The notes below the pieces were generated by a model. That model had not been told where the DNA came from. It made no database searches and worked only from the letters and a program-made list of their open reading frames with translations. The translations under genes were made by a program, and so were the position numbers. 64,000 bases of DNA, from positions 3,658,001 to 3,722,000 of the forward strand of contig OY101115.1 of NCBI GenBank assembly GCA_956465555.1, written 5' to 3'. The stretch comes from Nitzschia sp. pyKryTriq1 (lineage: Eukaryota; Bacillariophyta; Bacillariophyceae; Bacillariales; Bacillariaceae). This document shows, one piece after another, positions 40,529 to 52,772 of the stretch. Position 1 is the stretch's first letter. Every line of letters starts with the position of its first letter.

Positions 40529-43500
40529 ATGGAGAGAGCAGCAGTATCGGGTATTCCTGAGTTATCAAGAAGAAAAGCTGAACGAAATTCGAGTATCGGT
40601 GGTTACACAAACGCGACGGCCGATTCTACTCCAGCTTCGTCGGCCATGTCCGAGTTAAACATAGAACCTGTCGGGAGAAATGATATCCAAGTGGAAATGG
40701 CGATGTTGATGATGCAGCGCAAGAAAAAAGAAGGCGGGCACGATCCTCATTTTCCTTCGGCTGCATCGCTTGGTTCGTCGATATGGTCTTCTTCCGGTGG
40801 AAACTCTACTTCAGGCTCCGATGACTCTGATTCTTATGCCTGGTCCACCTCTTTGAACTCGGCCTCGGATGACTTTGACTCTGACTACTCTTCCTCTTAC
40901 TCGGGTTCGGACGCAGAGTCGTCTAGTGGTGAGGAAGAGGAAGAAAAAGACAAAGTCCCTCCGATGGCGGGGGAAAAGAAATATCCCCAGCCTCCTCCTG
41001 GCATGATGACGATAATGGGGGGCGCGGCGGGAGGCAAGTCGTATCCTCAACCTCCTCCGGGAATGATGGAAGGTCTCCCCCTTGGTATGGGAGGTCTACC
41101 GCTATCTTTAGAGAGTTTGAAGAAGGATCTAGAGAAAGTTGGTCGAGCTATTCTTGCATCAAACGCTGGGGAGATGGCAGTCGAACGGGCGCAGACTTTA
41201 GCCTCGATTAACTGGCTAGCTAGCCACGTACCAAATGCTGTCCTTGACCAGCTTGGACACGAGACCAGAGCAATGGTTGCCGAAGAGGGGAAAGAAGAAG
41301 AATCTGCTGACGACGAGTCACAAAAGTCAAGGATGAAGAGGAGGGGGAGTGTTGTCGAAAGCGATGCCATGTCAGATGTCAGCGATTTGTCCCAAGAACA
41401 ATTGAATTTTAACGAGGAAGAGTTTGCGCCTCTATCTGACGTTGCCGACGCTGCAAATGTTACCCACAGCTATGGTGATTTGGCGAACTTGACGCAGCCT
41501 TTAAGCGATAAGGGGCCAGGGAGACCGCCTTCGATCATCGACTCTGAACAGCCGAACACGCCCGCAACTGCCCCGAAGAAAACAACAAGGGGTATTTCCC
41601 CCGAGTATCTGCCTGGTGGCATTCCTGAACTATTATCGCCTAAACCGAAGACAAGAAGTGGAGTGAAAGGCATATTCCAGAGGCTTTCAAGGCGAAAGAG
41701 CGACTCGAAGAAGCTTCCATCTGGATTGGACGGGATCGTCCCTCAGCTGAATGATTCAGATGGCGATGGGGTAGGTGACGAAGAGGACAGCAAGATGTCT
41801 TTATCGATCGGGGAGGGGTCGTCTCCATCCGCAAGCAAGGACATGCAGGCCATGCCCAAAATCAGAGGGAAACGTCTCCCTTACTCTTCCGACTACAGGT
41901 GTTCTCTCCTTTTTGTAGACATTTCAGGATTCACCAAGCTCTCTACAAAGCTGGATCCTGAAGCTCTTTCCAAGGTAAGAACGAGAACGCTGCGTTATAA
42001 CTTTCAATGCACCCGCCCCTCACTTTTTTTGCTATTGTTTGTAAGGCTATCAACTCGTATTTCCAACTTATTGTCGATGTTGTGCTTGCCCATAAGGGTG
42101 ACCTTCTTAAATTTGCTGGAGATGCTGTTTTCATCGAATGGAAAGCCGGCCAAGAAGTTAACCTTGAAACGTGCGTTGAGTCAGCAGTGAAATGTGGAGC
42201 TGAAATCATCGAGAGATGTGCCGATTTTTCAGTTCTGGAGAACGGCTTAAATGAAGAAACGGGATGCCTGGTTACCACGAGTGGGGCTGCTCAAGTCCAA
42301 ACGCTGAATGTACACTGTGGCGTTGGAGCGGGACAAATGGTTGGTGTTCATGTTGGCGACCATGCATTGAGACGTGAGTATCTTTTACTTGGCCAACCGA
42401 TTCAACAAGCTACTATTGCAACTGATGTTGCGCAGCTGGGTGAGGTCGCAGTCTCACCAGAGGCGCACGCACTACTGACACGGGTATGCCACCTTGACAA
42501 GGACGTTGCAAAGGTTGATGGGAGGGTGGCCGTAGTCCTTGCTGACCGGAGCCATATGAAATTTTCTTCCCGAAAGCGAATGGGAATGCATCTACCCAAG
42601 ATCGTCAATGATGTTTCAAGAGGTGTGACAAAGCATGTGGAGGGTCTTGAAACCCAAGACTTGAAAAAATACAGGCGAATGATGTCACTATATGTTCACC
42701 CAGTGGTCGTGGACAATGACTTGGCCGCGGCAGACAACTTAAAGCAGATCAAGACAATCGACAAATGTGCTCAAGAGCGCCATCGTGAAGAAGCCGAAAT
42801 CAGAAACGTCTACGTAATGTTCGTGAACCCAACGATCGACACAAAAGTCACGAAGAACGAGAAAGCGAACCGAGAGATGTACAAAAGTTTGAATGATATC
42901 ATGACTACGTCCTCAAGAGAGATCGAGCGATACTCTGGTCATCTGCGGCAGTTCATTGTTGACGATAAGGGCCTTGTCCTGATCATCACGTTTGGTCTAC
43001 GTGGAACCACAATTCCAGACTTGGTTGCTCAGAGGGCACTTCCCGCCACCATTTCGATTCACAATGCGATCCAGAATGAGCTTGGCATACCTTGTAAAGT
43101 GGGAGCGACCATTGGCGAAGCGTACTGTGGTGTGGTAGGAGGAGTCAAGCGTCACGAGTATGCTGTACTTGGGCCTTCAGTCAATCTTGCTGCTCGACTT
43201 ATGGCGTCAAAAATGAACCCGGGGATTTTGGTTGATAACAATGTTAGAATGTTGGCACATCGTTCTTTTGGCTTCAACGCTTTACCACCAGTACTGGCGA
43301 AGGGGTACGCCGAACCAGTTCCAATCTTTGAGCCCCTCAGCACACTCGAAAGATCATGGGGAAAACTACAACCAAATTTTGTGGGAAGAAAGGAGGAGAT
43401 CCTTAAGATCATGGGAATCGCAAGAGACATGGTTCTGGAAGAAACCCCTTCCAAGCTTGTTATCGTGCAAGCAAAAAGTGGAATGGGAAAATCTACGATG

Positions 43501-46150
43501 GTCGCTCATTGCATCGAACACATCCGAAAATTGATGGGTGCCCACAAGCTTAAACTCATTGTGACTAAGAATGTTAGCCGAGAAAGCGATGCTCTGATAC
43601 CGTTTGGGTGAGTCTATCTGATCGTTGGTACTCCCCCTGTACATGTCATGTTTGTCACTCATTTTTCTCTTTAGGATTTTCCGATCCATACTTCGAGATG
43701 TGCTTAAGTCTTACCGAGCTGACCACGATGATAGATCGATGCCATCAATGGCGATGAATCAGTCGTTCTCTTCCTTGGCACAGTCGCTTGCCTACGAGAG
43801 TCTCGCTAACTTCTCATCGGGTCAATCTACTGCCAATCTATCGGCTGGGAAATCGTCAGACGTGATCCAGAGTCTTTGCCGCGAATTAGATATGGCACCA
43901 TCTTTTGCCGATCACATTATGCAATCTTTGCTCGGGCTAGAGAAAAAGACAGGTTCGGGCACCCAGCTGAAGTCAAAGCCGCCTTCACCGAAAACGATGG
44001 TATCTTTCATGACTCGAGCCTTTAAGAGGTGTACTCAGGATGCCAGACTGGTTGTTGTCGCGCTTGACGATTTACACGAAGCGGACGAGTATTCTTGGAA
44101 GGCGATTAGAGAGATATACGAGACGACTCAGAATGTTTTGTTCATTTGTACCACATATCCTGAAGATTCTCGGAACCTGAGGATCGAGGATGATTTCTGG
44201 CGAGATCTAACGAAGAAACACCAGAAGACAGGTAGATTTGTTACGATGGGATTGGAGCCTTTGAATCGGGAAGAAATCACTTCGATGATCATGAAAAGTC
44301 TCGGACTGCGTAAAAAGGAGGTCAAAAACGACGTACTGCAAGGTGTGGCTATTCAGTCAGGGGGCTTCCCCCATTTTGTCAACGAGATCCTTGAATATTG
44401 CAAACAACAAATGGCTGAAGATCCTGACTTCGAAATCAGTGACCTCACCTACGAATCATTTGGTGATCTTGTACTACAACGACTTGACAATTTCGACCTG
44501 ACGACCAGAAACATGCTCAATATTGGTGGAGTAATTGGGCTGTCATTCACCCTAGATGAGGTTGTAGCTGTTCAGATGAGAGCTAGCGACAGTAACGAAG
44601 CCACCGTGAAGAAACATGCCGAAGAAGCACTGCAGGTCGCGGTGAATGGCGGGATTCTGGAATGTACTGAAGTTTCCGGAGATAACGAGAGTGATCGCAA
44701 TCCTGCCAAAAAGTATGCCTTCTACCATGCCGTGTGGCGCACTTGTCTACTGAACCTGATGCTGGAAGGTAGAAAGCGAGATCTTCATCGAAGTATTGCG
44801 GAGACCCTTGAAAGCCAGGAGAATGATCTTGGTGACTACATGCTACATACGAGACTTTTCAATCACTGGGTGTGCTGTCACAACTTTGCCAAGGCAGCAG
44901 AGCTTGCTTTGGAGGTTGGAAAGCATTTCGAGGAAAGACTGGGCCTCCCCGCTCAAAGTATTAGACTCTACAACGATTCACTGGATCTCCTCAGGGAAAA
45001 CAAGATCTACAATGATTCACTTGATTTCCTGAGAGAGGATAATGATGCTAGAATTGGTGGGTTCTCGACGCGCGTTTTCGAAGAAGCTACTGCCAGTGAT
45101 CTTTCATACATCATTCGCTTGCAGGTGGCTCTTGGCAAGTCTCTCGCGATGGCTCAGCGCATGGCAGATAGTGTGATCGCATATCAAGACGCATTGAGAA
45201 TTACGCAGGCCACGAAATCGTCGAAGCAACTCAAGGACAGGTCCATTCTATTTCCTGTGTTTATCGGTCTCTCCCAGGCTCTGAAGCGGGGACATATAGT
45301 TCAAGACGCTGAGTGCAAGTATGAGAAGGCAATGTTGCGTCGATATGTCCACGAAGCAAAGATCCATGGTAACCCCATCAATTCCATTCATGCCATGTAC
45401 CTGCAGGCTGACATGTTTGCACGGTTTGGGGAATACGAAAACGCTGTAGAAGTTCAAAAGGCGGAAATTGAACCTTTGTATAATGTCGAATTACATTCAC
45501 TCGACTTGTGCGACGAACATGAAAGCGACCTCGGGGCTCAGAGCTTTTCCAACTGTGCGATGTGGAACTCGCAACTTGGGCGAGTCGATGACGCCCTCGG
45601 GATAGCCTGGTTTGTTGTTGAGGAACTCATTCCCAAGATTGAGCTACGAAACGTCAACGCTACATTCTTGATTTTGTTCCCAATCATGTGGGTCTTTAAA
45701 GAGAACGGCTTTGCCATTGAAGCTCGGGACTTTTTCGACGAGTACGTCTGCGAGGCTTACACCGAATATTTCGGAGAAGGAAGATCCACGTTCTTTTTGC
45801 CACTGTACGACCCCGTCATGATGCTACTTGATCTGGCTGGGAATGCGGATACGGACGAGGAAATGATGGAAGAGTACATTGACTGGGCGCTCGATGTTGA
45901 TAATCTTGGATTTGGTACCTTGATCAACAGCAAGACAGGCGAAATGGGTCGAACCGCAGACTCCATCGCTGCCGAGATCTGCTACATTTTGGCGCAACGA
46001 GTTGAGGACGAGAGTCAAAAGGCCACTCTGATCGAAAATGGACTAGAGATCGCTACCGAAGATTTGGAGTTTACCAAGGAAAAGAAATTGGCCATTGCTG
46101 AAGAGTACTCGACGGCAGTTCTCGAGAAGCTTCAAAGTCTCGAAGAGTAA
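40529..46150 (+). CDS. Soluble-adenylyl-cyclase-like protein (two class III cyclase domains, NTPase, TPR-like helices)
   Basis: Three exons, 40529-41974, 42046-43607 and 43675-46150, giving 1827 aa. Residues 1-450 are Ser/Asp-rich and disordered, with YPQPPPGMM repeated twice. Cyclase domain 1 spans about 455-640: SLLFVDISGFTKLS and GDLLKFAGDAVFIEW provide both metal-binding Asp residues; the first intron lies between them. Cyclase domain 2, about 738-900, begins YVMFVNPTIDTK, lacking the first metal Asp, but keeps GPSVNLAARLM with the transition-state Asn and Arg. This split of roles is that of mammalian ADCY10. An AAA/STAND-like NTPase follows (Walker A AKSGMGKST at about 957, VVALDDLHEAD as Walker B), then helical, TPR-like repeats to the end. 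It should make cAMP; bicarbonate or CO2 control is known for sAC but cannot be read here. Confidence 0.9.
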
Positions 46151-47064
46151 CTTTTTAGAGCTGGAATGAACGAATGAATGAATCATCATCATCGCGCGGA
46201 AATTGAATTCGACGATGTATTTTGTCTTATGTTTTGCTTATTATTGTGCCTTAATTTTGGGTCTTTTTGGAAAACTCGAAGAATCATCGATTCCACCAAC
46301 GTTGACTAAGTGATACCGCTACAGATAGCAGCAGGACTATACTTCCGCCAATTCCATTATCTCTCTAGCTATTAGTAGAACAAATCTTTGAGTTAGCTCT
46401 ACTCTACCAGTAAGTAGAACCCCATCTCTCTAGTAGTAGTATCTATCCTCTCGAGCGATCCTTGATGAAATACTGCTACTACGGTAGTGGAAATACTGCA
46501 CGTGCAGTGAGAAGAAAAGAACTCAGGAAAGACAGCGACAGAAAAAGGGGATAGGCAAGTTGCCCTCGCGAGGCGTGAGAAGTGCGCTTTACAGCACGTC
46601 CCCCTTTTTGGATAACGCGCCTCCGGCCGGGGACATTTGGCCGTTCTTCGCACGCACGAATTCTGTCACTTCCCCTTTTCTTTTCCTTTCCCTCTCTTTC
46701 CCCGCCCCTCCTCTTCCGCTTTTCCCCGCCAGACACCAGCAATCGCTACAATGCGAGGCCAGACCCACAGGGCGCGAGTGCTCGCTACAACGCACCGATG
46801 CATATGTACAATGTAGAAGTACTGGTACTGCACACGTAGTCCACCGGAACTGGTACAGTACCAGTACTGCACCGGTACCTGGTACCGGTAACGGAGTTTT
46901 GTTTTGAGGCCATGGACGTCTCTACTTACTACCAGTATCCCCAAGTACCGGTATCATACATGATTCCCAACTCCCAACCAGCAACGGTCTATCCTTGCTT
47001 GTTCAGACCGCATCATTCTCCACCGGTAGAGAGTAGTCGCTCCCGAGCCGAGAGCAGCTTTCAG
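46151..47064. other. Intergenic, cyclase to karyopherin
   Basis: About 910 bp. A GTAC-family cluster occupies about 46815-46900 (AGTACTGGTACTGC, GTACCAGTACTGC, TACCTGGTACCGGTAACGG), with another unit CAAGTACCGGTATCATAC near 46943. A C/T-rich stretch near 46670-46735 precedes it. The frame at 46912-47064 is open and in phase with the next gene but translates part of this repeat zone. Confidence 0.5.
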
Positions 47065-49956
47065 ATGCAGGTTGCCATGACGGACCTTCCCCAGCACAGC
47101 GACAACGTAGAGGAGGAGCTTAGGAGAGTCCAGCTGGCTTTAGATGCTGTGTTTTCGCCAACCCCGGCAGGGCCTTCCAATCAACAAGATGCCTCTGCTC
47201 AATGGTGGGAACAACGACAGCTGGCGGATCGATACCTTACCAGCTTCCAAGCGTCCGAAGTGTCATGGATGGTGTGCGACAGACTGCTTCAAGATTCAAG
47301 CCTGGTTTCCACCACGAACCGCCCCCAAGACGCCGTTCAAGAGCAGCAACGGCGCTTCTTTGCGGCGCAAACGTTGCATACAAAATGCCGTGCAGACGCC
47401 TACCAGCTTCCTCCAGCATCCTTACCGTCACTGAGAGACTCGTTACTGAACCATTTGAAAAGATACTCGGCTGTTGGCGACGCAGCTTTAACGAACCGGC
47501 TGGCCATGTGCATTTCGGCGTTGGCAGTACAAATGTCTTGGACGACCATTGTGAGCGATTTGCTATCAACAGCACAACAAGACCGTAACGTTAGTCTACA
47601 GGTCCTTAAGGTCCTTCCCGAGGAGTGTGCGTCAGATCGTTTGATTCTAGTGGACGAGAACGTTCGATATCATATGAGAGACCACCTGGTATCGAGTTCG
47701 GCACACGTCTTTCACTTTTTGCATAGTTTCGGAGGCTCTCATGAACGAATATTTCAGGTCGTTCATACTTGGATTCGATATGTACCAGTACCTGCTGCGG
47801 TGTTGATGGAGACGCCTCTGATGGAAGCTGCGGTTGGGGCTCTACTGGACCCTCTGTCTTTGGAAGTGGCCACCGATGTTTTGGTCGAAGTTCTTCGAAT
47901 GTATCCCAGTCATCATATAGCCAACCAAGGGCTGGTACGAAAACTGATCCCGCTCTTGTCAAAGCTTCCATTCGATCAAGCGCTGCAATCAGAGGACGAA
48001 GACGTTTTGCGAGCATACTGTCGGATCATTACAGAAATGGGGGAATCCTACATGAGTCTTATCCTCTCTTCCCAACAAAACGAAGCCTCGCAACTTGTGG
48101 AATGGATTGTCAGATGTTCAGGGATAGGAGAGACAGAAATTGCCAGCATAACCCTTCATTTCTGGTACCGAATGGTTTTGGATCTCGAAGCCGTCGAACC
48201 CTATGAGTATCGCCAGGACCTAGTGGACCGTTACACACCACATTTGTTGAAACTGATCGACATTTGCACCATGAGTCTGATGCGTTATCCTTCGAATTTT
48301 GATGAGATTGCCGATGATCGAGTGGATGACATTCATCGGGACCGATTCTACGTTTCTGAAACGGTGGAAGACTGCTGCCGTCTCTTGGGTGGTCACATTG
48401 TTTTGCAGCAGCTGGGGAATCTCTTACGCAACGAATGCCAACGTGTGGACGGGAACGTCGAAAACGACTGGCAGGGCATCGAGTCCTGCCTGACATCAAT
48501 TCAAGCTATAAATCGATTCGTGCCCAGCGACGAGGCAGAAGTGCTGCCGTTTTGTTTTGACATGATACCGCGGCTACCGACCAATGTGGCACCTTTGCGA
48601 TTTACTGCCAGCAAGATTATTGGAAAATACGCTTCTTGGTTAGCCGCCCATCCCCAACTTTTACACCCCCTACTTCCGTTCTTGGCACATGGACTCTCCA
48701 TTCCTCTTTGTGCCCCAGCAGCAGCTGTGGCCATCAAGGAGCTTTGCCAGTGCTCGAACCAGCAAATGTCGATGGGAGAGCCAGTGCTCCAGCTGTACAA
48801 CGACATTAGTTCCCATCCCGGTCGTCTCGACTTGAAGGACGAACTGGAAGTACTGGAGGGTGTCTGTCGAGCAGTGTCACGGCATATACGCGATACCAAT
48901 GACACTGGATCGAGCTATGCCCATCGCATTGTTCAGCCGATCGGAGCCCGTCTCACCGCAAGTGTGGCGAACCCCAATTCCACAGCGAAGCAGAACGTCA
49001 TCCCGGAAATCGAACGATTGACTGTGATTATTCGTTTTCTAAATGTGCCAGCCACTGGTACAATCCCGCACCCAATCATGGAAATCCTTGCGTCCACCTG
49101 GAATTTGTTGGATGCTGCGTCAAAGCGGTTTCCCCAGGACAACAATCTCGCCGAAAAAATCTGCCGCTTGCACAAACATGCCCTGAGGACTTGTGGGGCT
49201 GTAGCATATGCGCCCATGTTGGACGCGCTCATGGATCAGCTGGTTCGAAGTTACGAAAGCACCAGGCTATCTCCCTTTCTTTATGCCGCCAGCATCTGCG
49301 TCACAGAATATGGTCGGGAGCCACAATTCGCCCCCAAGCTCTTCAACATGATCAGTGCGCTAGCGAATACATCGTTCTCCTTCTTGCGAAGTTTGGATGA
49401 TCTCACCCGACATCCCGACGTCGTGGAGGAATTATTCTATTTGATGGGTCGCATGGTGTCGCACTGTCCCGGCCCTTTGGTCACAAGCCCCCTTCTGCCA
49501 TCCTTATTCAAGTGCGCTGCAGTGGGCATGCAACTGGACCACAGAGATGCCAACAAGGGTACCTTAAATTTTCTGGAGAATACCATATCCTACGGCCTTT
49601 CTTTGCGTGAGCGTAATCTACCTGAGTCGAAACTAGCACTCGAACAGGTCCTCGCTTCGGAAGGACAAGCTATCGCCCAAAATGTGGCACTTGCATTGAT
49701 GGGCAACTTGCCTGCGTACACTTTGGACACGGGTCATGGATCAATCGCAGGTATTTTGTGGAAGATGAATCTCATGTCGCCCAGCATTGTTGCACAATGG
49801 ATGACGATGGCATTGGCTCCCGCTCCCCAGCGCGCTAGGATGGATTTCCTGGGTGCTCTCGATAGCGGTCTCCCTCGTGAAGACTTCAATCTTGCCGTGC
49901 GCGCCTTTAAGAGTGCCTGCGAACGGCATCGAAGGTTTCACAAGGCCCGAAGATAA
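47065..49956 (+). CDS. Importin-13/transportin-3-type karyopherin beta
   Basis: Single exon, 963 aa from the Met at 47065 (MQVAMTDLPQHSD); 47077 is the next Met and 46912 the most upstream. Length matches IPO13 (963) and TNPO3 (923). It is an all-helical HEAT-repeat protein. The opening matches the family: VQLALDAVFS, a partner-binding segment ASEVSWMVCDRLLQDSS, and FFAAQTLHTKCRADAYQLP, the importin-beta N-terminal domain that binds RanGTP. Later marks are AMCISALAVQMSW, VLKVLPEEC, and the C-terminal PDVVEELFYLMGRMV. Carriers of this family import SR proteins (TNPO3) or import/export various cargo (IPO13). I cannot choose between the two. Confidence 0.88.
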   Translation: MQVAMTDLPQHSDNVEEELRRVQLALDAVFSPTPAGPSNQQDASAQWWEQRQLADRYLTSFQASEVSWMVCDRLLQDSSLVSTTNRPQDAVQEQQRRFFAAQTLHTKCRADAYQLPPASLPSLRDSLLNHLKRYSAVGDAALTNRLAMCISALAVQMSWTTIVSDLLSTAQQDRNVSLQVLKVLPEECASDRLILVDENVRYHMRDHLVSSSAHVFHFLHSFGGSHERIFQVVHTWIRYVPVPAAVLMETPLMEAAVGALLDPLSLEVATDVLVEVLRMYPSHHIANQGLVRKLIPLLSKLPFDQALQSEDEDVLRAYCRIITEMGESYMSLILSSQQNEASQLVEWIVRCSGIGETEIASITLHFWYRMVLDLEAVEPYEYRQDLVDRYTPHLLKLIDICTMSLMRYPSNFDEIADDRVDDIHRDRFYVSETVEDCCRLLGGHIVLQQLGNLLRNECQRVDGNVENDWQGIESCLTSIQAINRFVPSDEAEVLPFCFDMIPRLPTNVAPLRFTASKIIGKYASWLAAHPQLLHPLLPFLAHGLSIPLCAPAAAVAIKELCQCSNQQMSMGEPVLQLYNDISSHPGRLDLKDELEVLEGVCRAVSRHIRDTNDTGSSYAHRIVQPIGARLTASVANPNSTAKQNVIPEIERLTVIIRFLNVPATGTIPHPIMEILASTWNLLDAASKRFPQDNNLAEKICRLHKHALRTCGAVAYAPMLDALMDQLVRSYESTRLSPFLYAASICVTEYGREPQFAPKLFNMISALANTSFSFLRSLDDLTRHPDVVEELFYLMGRMVSHCPGPLVTSPLLPSLFKCAAVGMQLDHRDANKGTLNFLENTISYGLSLRERNLPESKLALEQVLASEGQAIAQNVALALMGNLPAYTLDTGHGSIAGILWKMNLMSPSIVAQWMTMALAPAPQRARMDFLGALDSGLPREDFNLAVRAFKSACERHRRFHKARR

Positions 49957-50050
49957 AGCAACTCATTGATTGAAAGCTATTTCTACTAGCTCTAGTAGGG
50001 GAGTCGTATATATGACTCTTTTTGTTTTGATAACGCACCATTCCTAAAGT

Positions 50051-51639
50051 CTACTTTTGAGTAGTCGTTGCGAGTTCCACATCTCCGCCTTCTGGTTCGT
50101 CCTGGTATTCCGACAGCATCTTTTGCATGTCTTCTGGGAGTCGATCCTGCTTCGGCGGCGGCGGTTCACTGCCGTGTCCATGACCATGGCCTCCCCCCTT
50201 TTTACTCTTGCCCATGAAATTCATCACCATCGATCCCACACAAACGATAAGACCCAACACCTGTACTCCATTCAAGTAGTGACCAAAGTACCAGATGGAA
50301 AATACCAAGGTCGTGATCTTTCGAGCGAGTCCAATGATGGAACATGTTAAAGCCCCGAACTTGGATATCGTGACAAAGATGAAAACTTGTCCAAGAGCAC
50401 CACTAAGTCCCAAAGCCACCAGCAAGAAGCCCATATCCGCGCACATTTGTACAAACACGTGGACTTGATTCAAAACCAGGAGCGAGACACCCGCCAGGAT
50501 AGTCTTCCCCAGCTGAATGTTGTACATGAGATCAAAGGGTTGGACACTGTGCACACTCATGAGTTTGTCTTCGTATGCTCCTGTTCCGCCGTCAAAGCAT
50601 AGGGAAATGAACAAAAGAACAATCCCAATGAGCTGGGAAGAAGCAGTATTTTCTTCTTCGTGGCCTCCACCGCTCTTGCCTTTCTTGTCACCACCGCCCA
50701 TAAAGAGCGCCACACCCGAGACAATCATGGCAACATTGATGTACTTTCGAAGGTCATATCGCTTTCCCATGAGTGCTCCAATGAGCATGACTGGAACAGG
50801 CTTGCAACTCTTTGCCAAGACTTGAATGGGATAAATGACATAACTAAAAGAGAGAGAGAGAGTGTGTGTGTGTTTGAAAACAAAGAGTTTTGTGAGCCAG
50901 GTATCGATCGCATGCAGAATGGATCCCCAGTCAGGATACGTAGTATACTTCTTTAGTATTGTACAAGTACGTACCGAAGAGATCGAACCGAGCAAAAAGT
51001 ACTTCCCATACTGGTGAGTCCCAAAACGGCAAATCGCGCGGGCGGAATAGTAGTTGGAGTTTCCGCACGGACATAGCGTCCTGCCGCTGCCGTGATGGTA
51101 TACAAAGCCGAAGTCACAAAGAGAAAGCTCAACTCGTGCAACTTGCGTCCACCACTCGTAGTGTATTCTAGCAAGACTCCATACACTACAAAGGACGCCA
51201 TGATTCCAATAAAGCACAAAAATAACCAAAAGAGCTCTGTGGACTTGGTGGGAGGAGGCTCCTGAATCAAAGCCTCGATTTTGACGGGTTCTACGGTCTG
51301 GTCCATCATCGAGTCTTCGAGCGCTGCCTGCTTGGAAGGAGAAAAGTCATTGGTGCTGTCGCGACCGAGGAACGCGTCATCGTTCTCACGTTCACTCTCT
51401 TCTAGCTCCATAGCAAATTGTGCGGCTGGCGGAGCGGCGTGGTTCTGAAGGCCAACCACTTGGGCCGCAGCAGTGTCTTTGGGGTTACTGGTACCTGCAG
51501 TGTTGCTGCTAGCGGGCTCCTTGGCAGGATCTTGCTCGTCGATCTTTCGATTTCGCGTTTTGCTCTTGGATTTCTTCTTCTTGCCACTGGCTGCGCCACC
51601 CGCCGTGAGCACTTTCACCTTTTCTCCTTCCATGGTCAT
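50051..51639 (-). CDS. SLC35B1: SLC35B1/UAA-family nucleotide-sugar (or ER ATP/ADP) transporter
   Basis: Two exons, 50975-51639 and 50051-50843, giving 485 aa. Drug/metabolite-transporter fold with about ten helices. The first 125 residues are a charged, cytosolic extension (KKKKSKSKTRNRK) absent from short family members. The splice joins FCSVRSLR to YVIYPIQVLAKSCKPVPVMLIGALMGKRY, the most conserved segment of the UAA family (S-C-K-P-x-P-V-M). FDGGTGAYEDKLM and FGALTCSIIGLARKITTLVFSIWYFGH are further family marks. A His/Lys/Gly-rich tail ends the protein. The family carries UDP-galactose or UDP-glucose into Golgi/ER, and SLC35B1 is reported to exchange ATP/ADP in the ER. The 131-bp intron holds (AC)n/(CT)n microsatellite sequence just before its acceptor. 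Confidence 0.92.
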
Positions 51640-51957
51640 TGTTGGAATGGTTTGATGGGTACTCGTAGTCTAGTTTGTGCAAGTACTCTATGTACCTGTA
51701 CGAGTGCGAGATACACCCGACGGGTCCATCGCTCGTCCATGGTGGCGGCGAGGCGTGTCGCGTGTCATTTCTCATTGGTCTCGGCACTAACTTTTGACGT
51801 GCTTCAGCCTTCACAGATAGAGTGCCGCAGAGTGTGTGGTGCAGTGCAGCGTATGTACTTGTACTACCAGGTCTCAACCGGTACATAGACCTGCACGGGC
51901 GCCTGGTCTACCGTACGTGGGGTACTCCTCGTACACTACAGTACGGTACGTGTACGG
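51640..51957. other. Intergenic, GTAC-rich stretch left of the transposon
   Basis: 318 bp upstream of the transporter gene. GTAC-family motifs crowd about 51850-51957 (TATGTACTTGTACTACC, CAACCGGTACATAG, CGTGTACGGTAC). The pogo-like element is inserted at a TA within this zone. Confidence 0.5.
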
Positions 51958-51959
51958 TA

Positions 51960-52772
51960 CAGTCAGTTCTCGCTGAGAGTTACAACGAGAGAGTTACACT
52001 CCTAAGGAGAGTTACACAATATGCCCCGACACCACCCAGACCTCTCCATGTGACCTCGAGCTCCAAAGGAGCGGCGGCCAGACGAAAAAGAACACGTGGT
52101 GTCAATCGTTTGCAGCCAGCTTTGTTCTTCCTGTCTGCTTTGTTGACATATACTCTGTTCGGTAGCTTAGTGTAATATAAGCCTGTTTGATCGGCATTAT
52201 ATATCCTCTCAAGAGGAATGTCGTGCTCTTCAATTACCCCCTGTAGTTTGGGCAACCATTCCTTCATGAGGTTGGCGGCCTCCTCGTCAGATAGTTCATT
52301 CTTGGCTTCCCCATGGAGAGCAATTGATATTTTACCATGGCGTCTCAAGACTCCTGCCATCCATCCAGCTGATGCAGAGAACGTATCTTCATCGCGGAAG
52401 ATATGATTAATTGGATTCGGCAGGTCCAAGACTGACCGGTGAGAGCAAAGATCCAATTCCAACAAACGGAGTTATCAAAGGTAGAATAACATTGTCATAA
52501 TCTCGAGTTTGAGACGAAAGTTTACTTTACTTTACTTGAGACAGGTTCGTGCATCGGAAGATCAGACGAACTGCTAGCAACACTACAAGACACGGGACTG
52601 AGGAAGTAGTCCCACGAGTCATCAGTCAGCTGACGAAGAACAGACGACGGAGATTTCAACATGTTTCGTGATGACGTGTGGAGTCTGTCCGTCGGCAGTA
52701 AGAGTTACATTCTCAGTAAGAGTTACACGGTAGCTCCAGATACCACCTGTAACTCTCAACGAGAACTGACTG
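51960..52772 (-). mobile_element. Degenerate pogo/Tigger-like (Tc1/mariner superfamily) DNA transposon
   Basis: 813 bp bounded by terminal inverted repeats CAGTCAGTTCTCG[CT]TGAGAG...TTACA of about 25 bp (51960-51984 and its complement ending at 52772), with one mismatch. Both ends are flanked by TA (51958-51959 and 52773-52774), the target duplication of this superfamily. The subterminal unit AGAGTTACA occurs five times in direct orientation, at 51976, 51990, 52008, 52701 and 52719. Inside is a minus-strand transposase fragment. Matching ends and a truncated gene indicate a non-autonomous deletion derivative. Confidence 0.88.
52096..52465 (-). pseudogene. Transposase fragment, CENP-B/DDE_1 (Tigger/Jerky) type
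   Basis: A minus-strand frame of about 120 meaningful residues. It contains FSASAGWMAGVLRRHGKISIALHGEA, typical of the second DNA-binding helix-turn-helix of CENP-B/pogo transposases, then a linker and IYNADQTGLYYTKLPNRVYV, the strand carrying the first catalytic Asp of the DDE domain. The protein breaks off after NKAGCKRLT, just where the RVT strand should follow; the other two catalytic acids and the N-terminal helix-turn-helix are missing. The remaining 500 bp of the element give no further transposase. It cannot be active alone. Confidence 0.85.
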
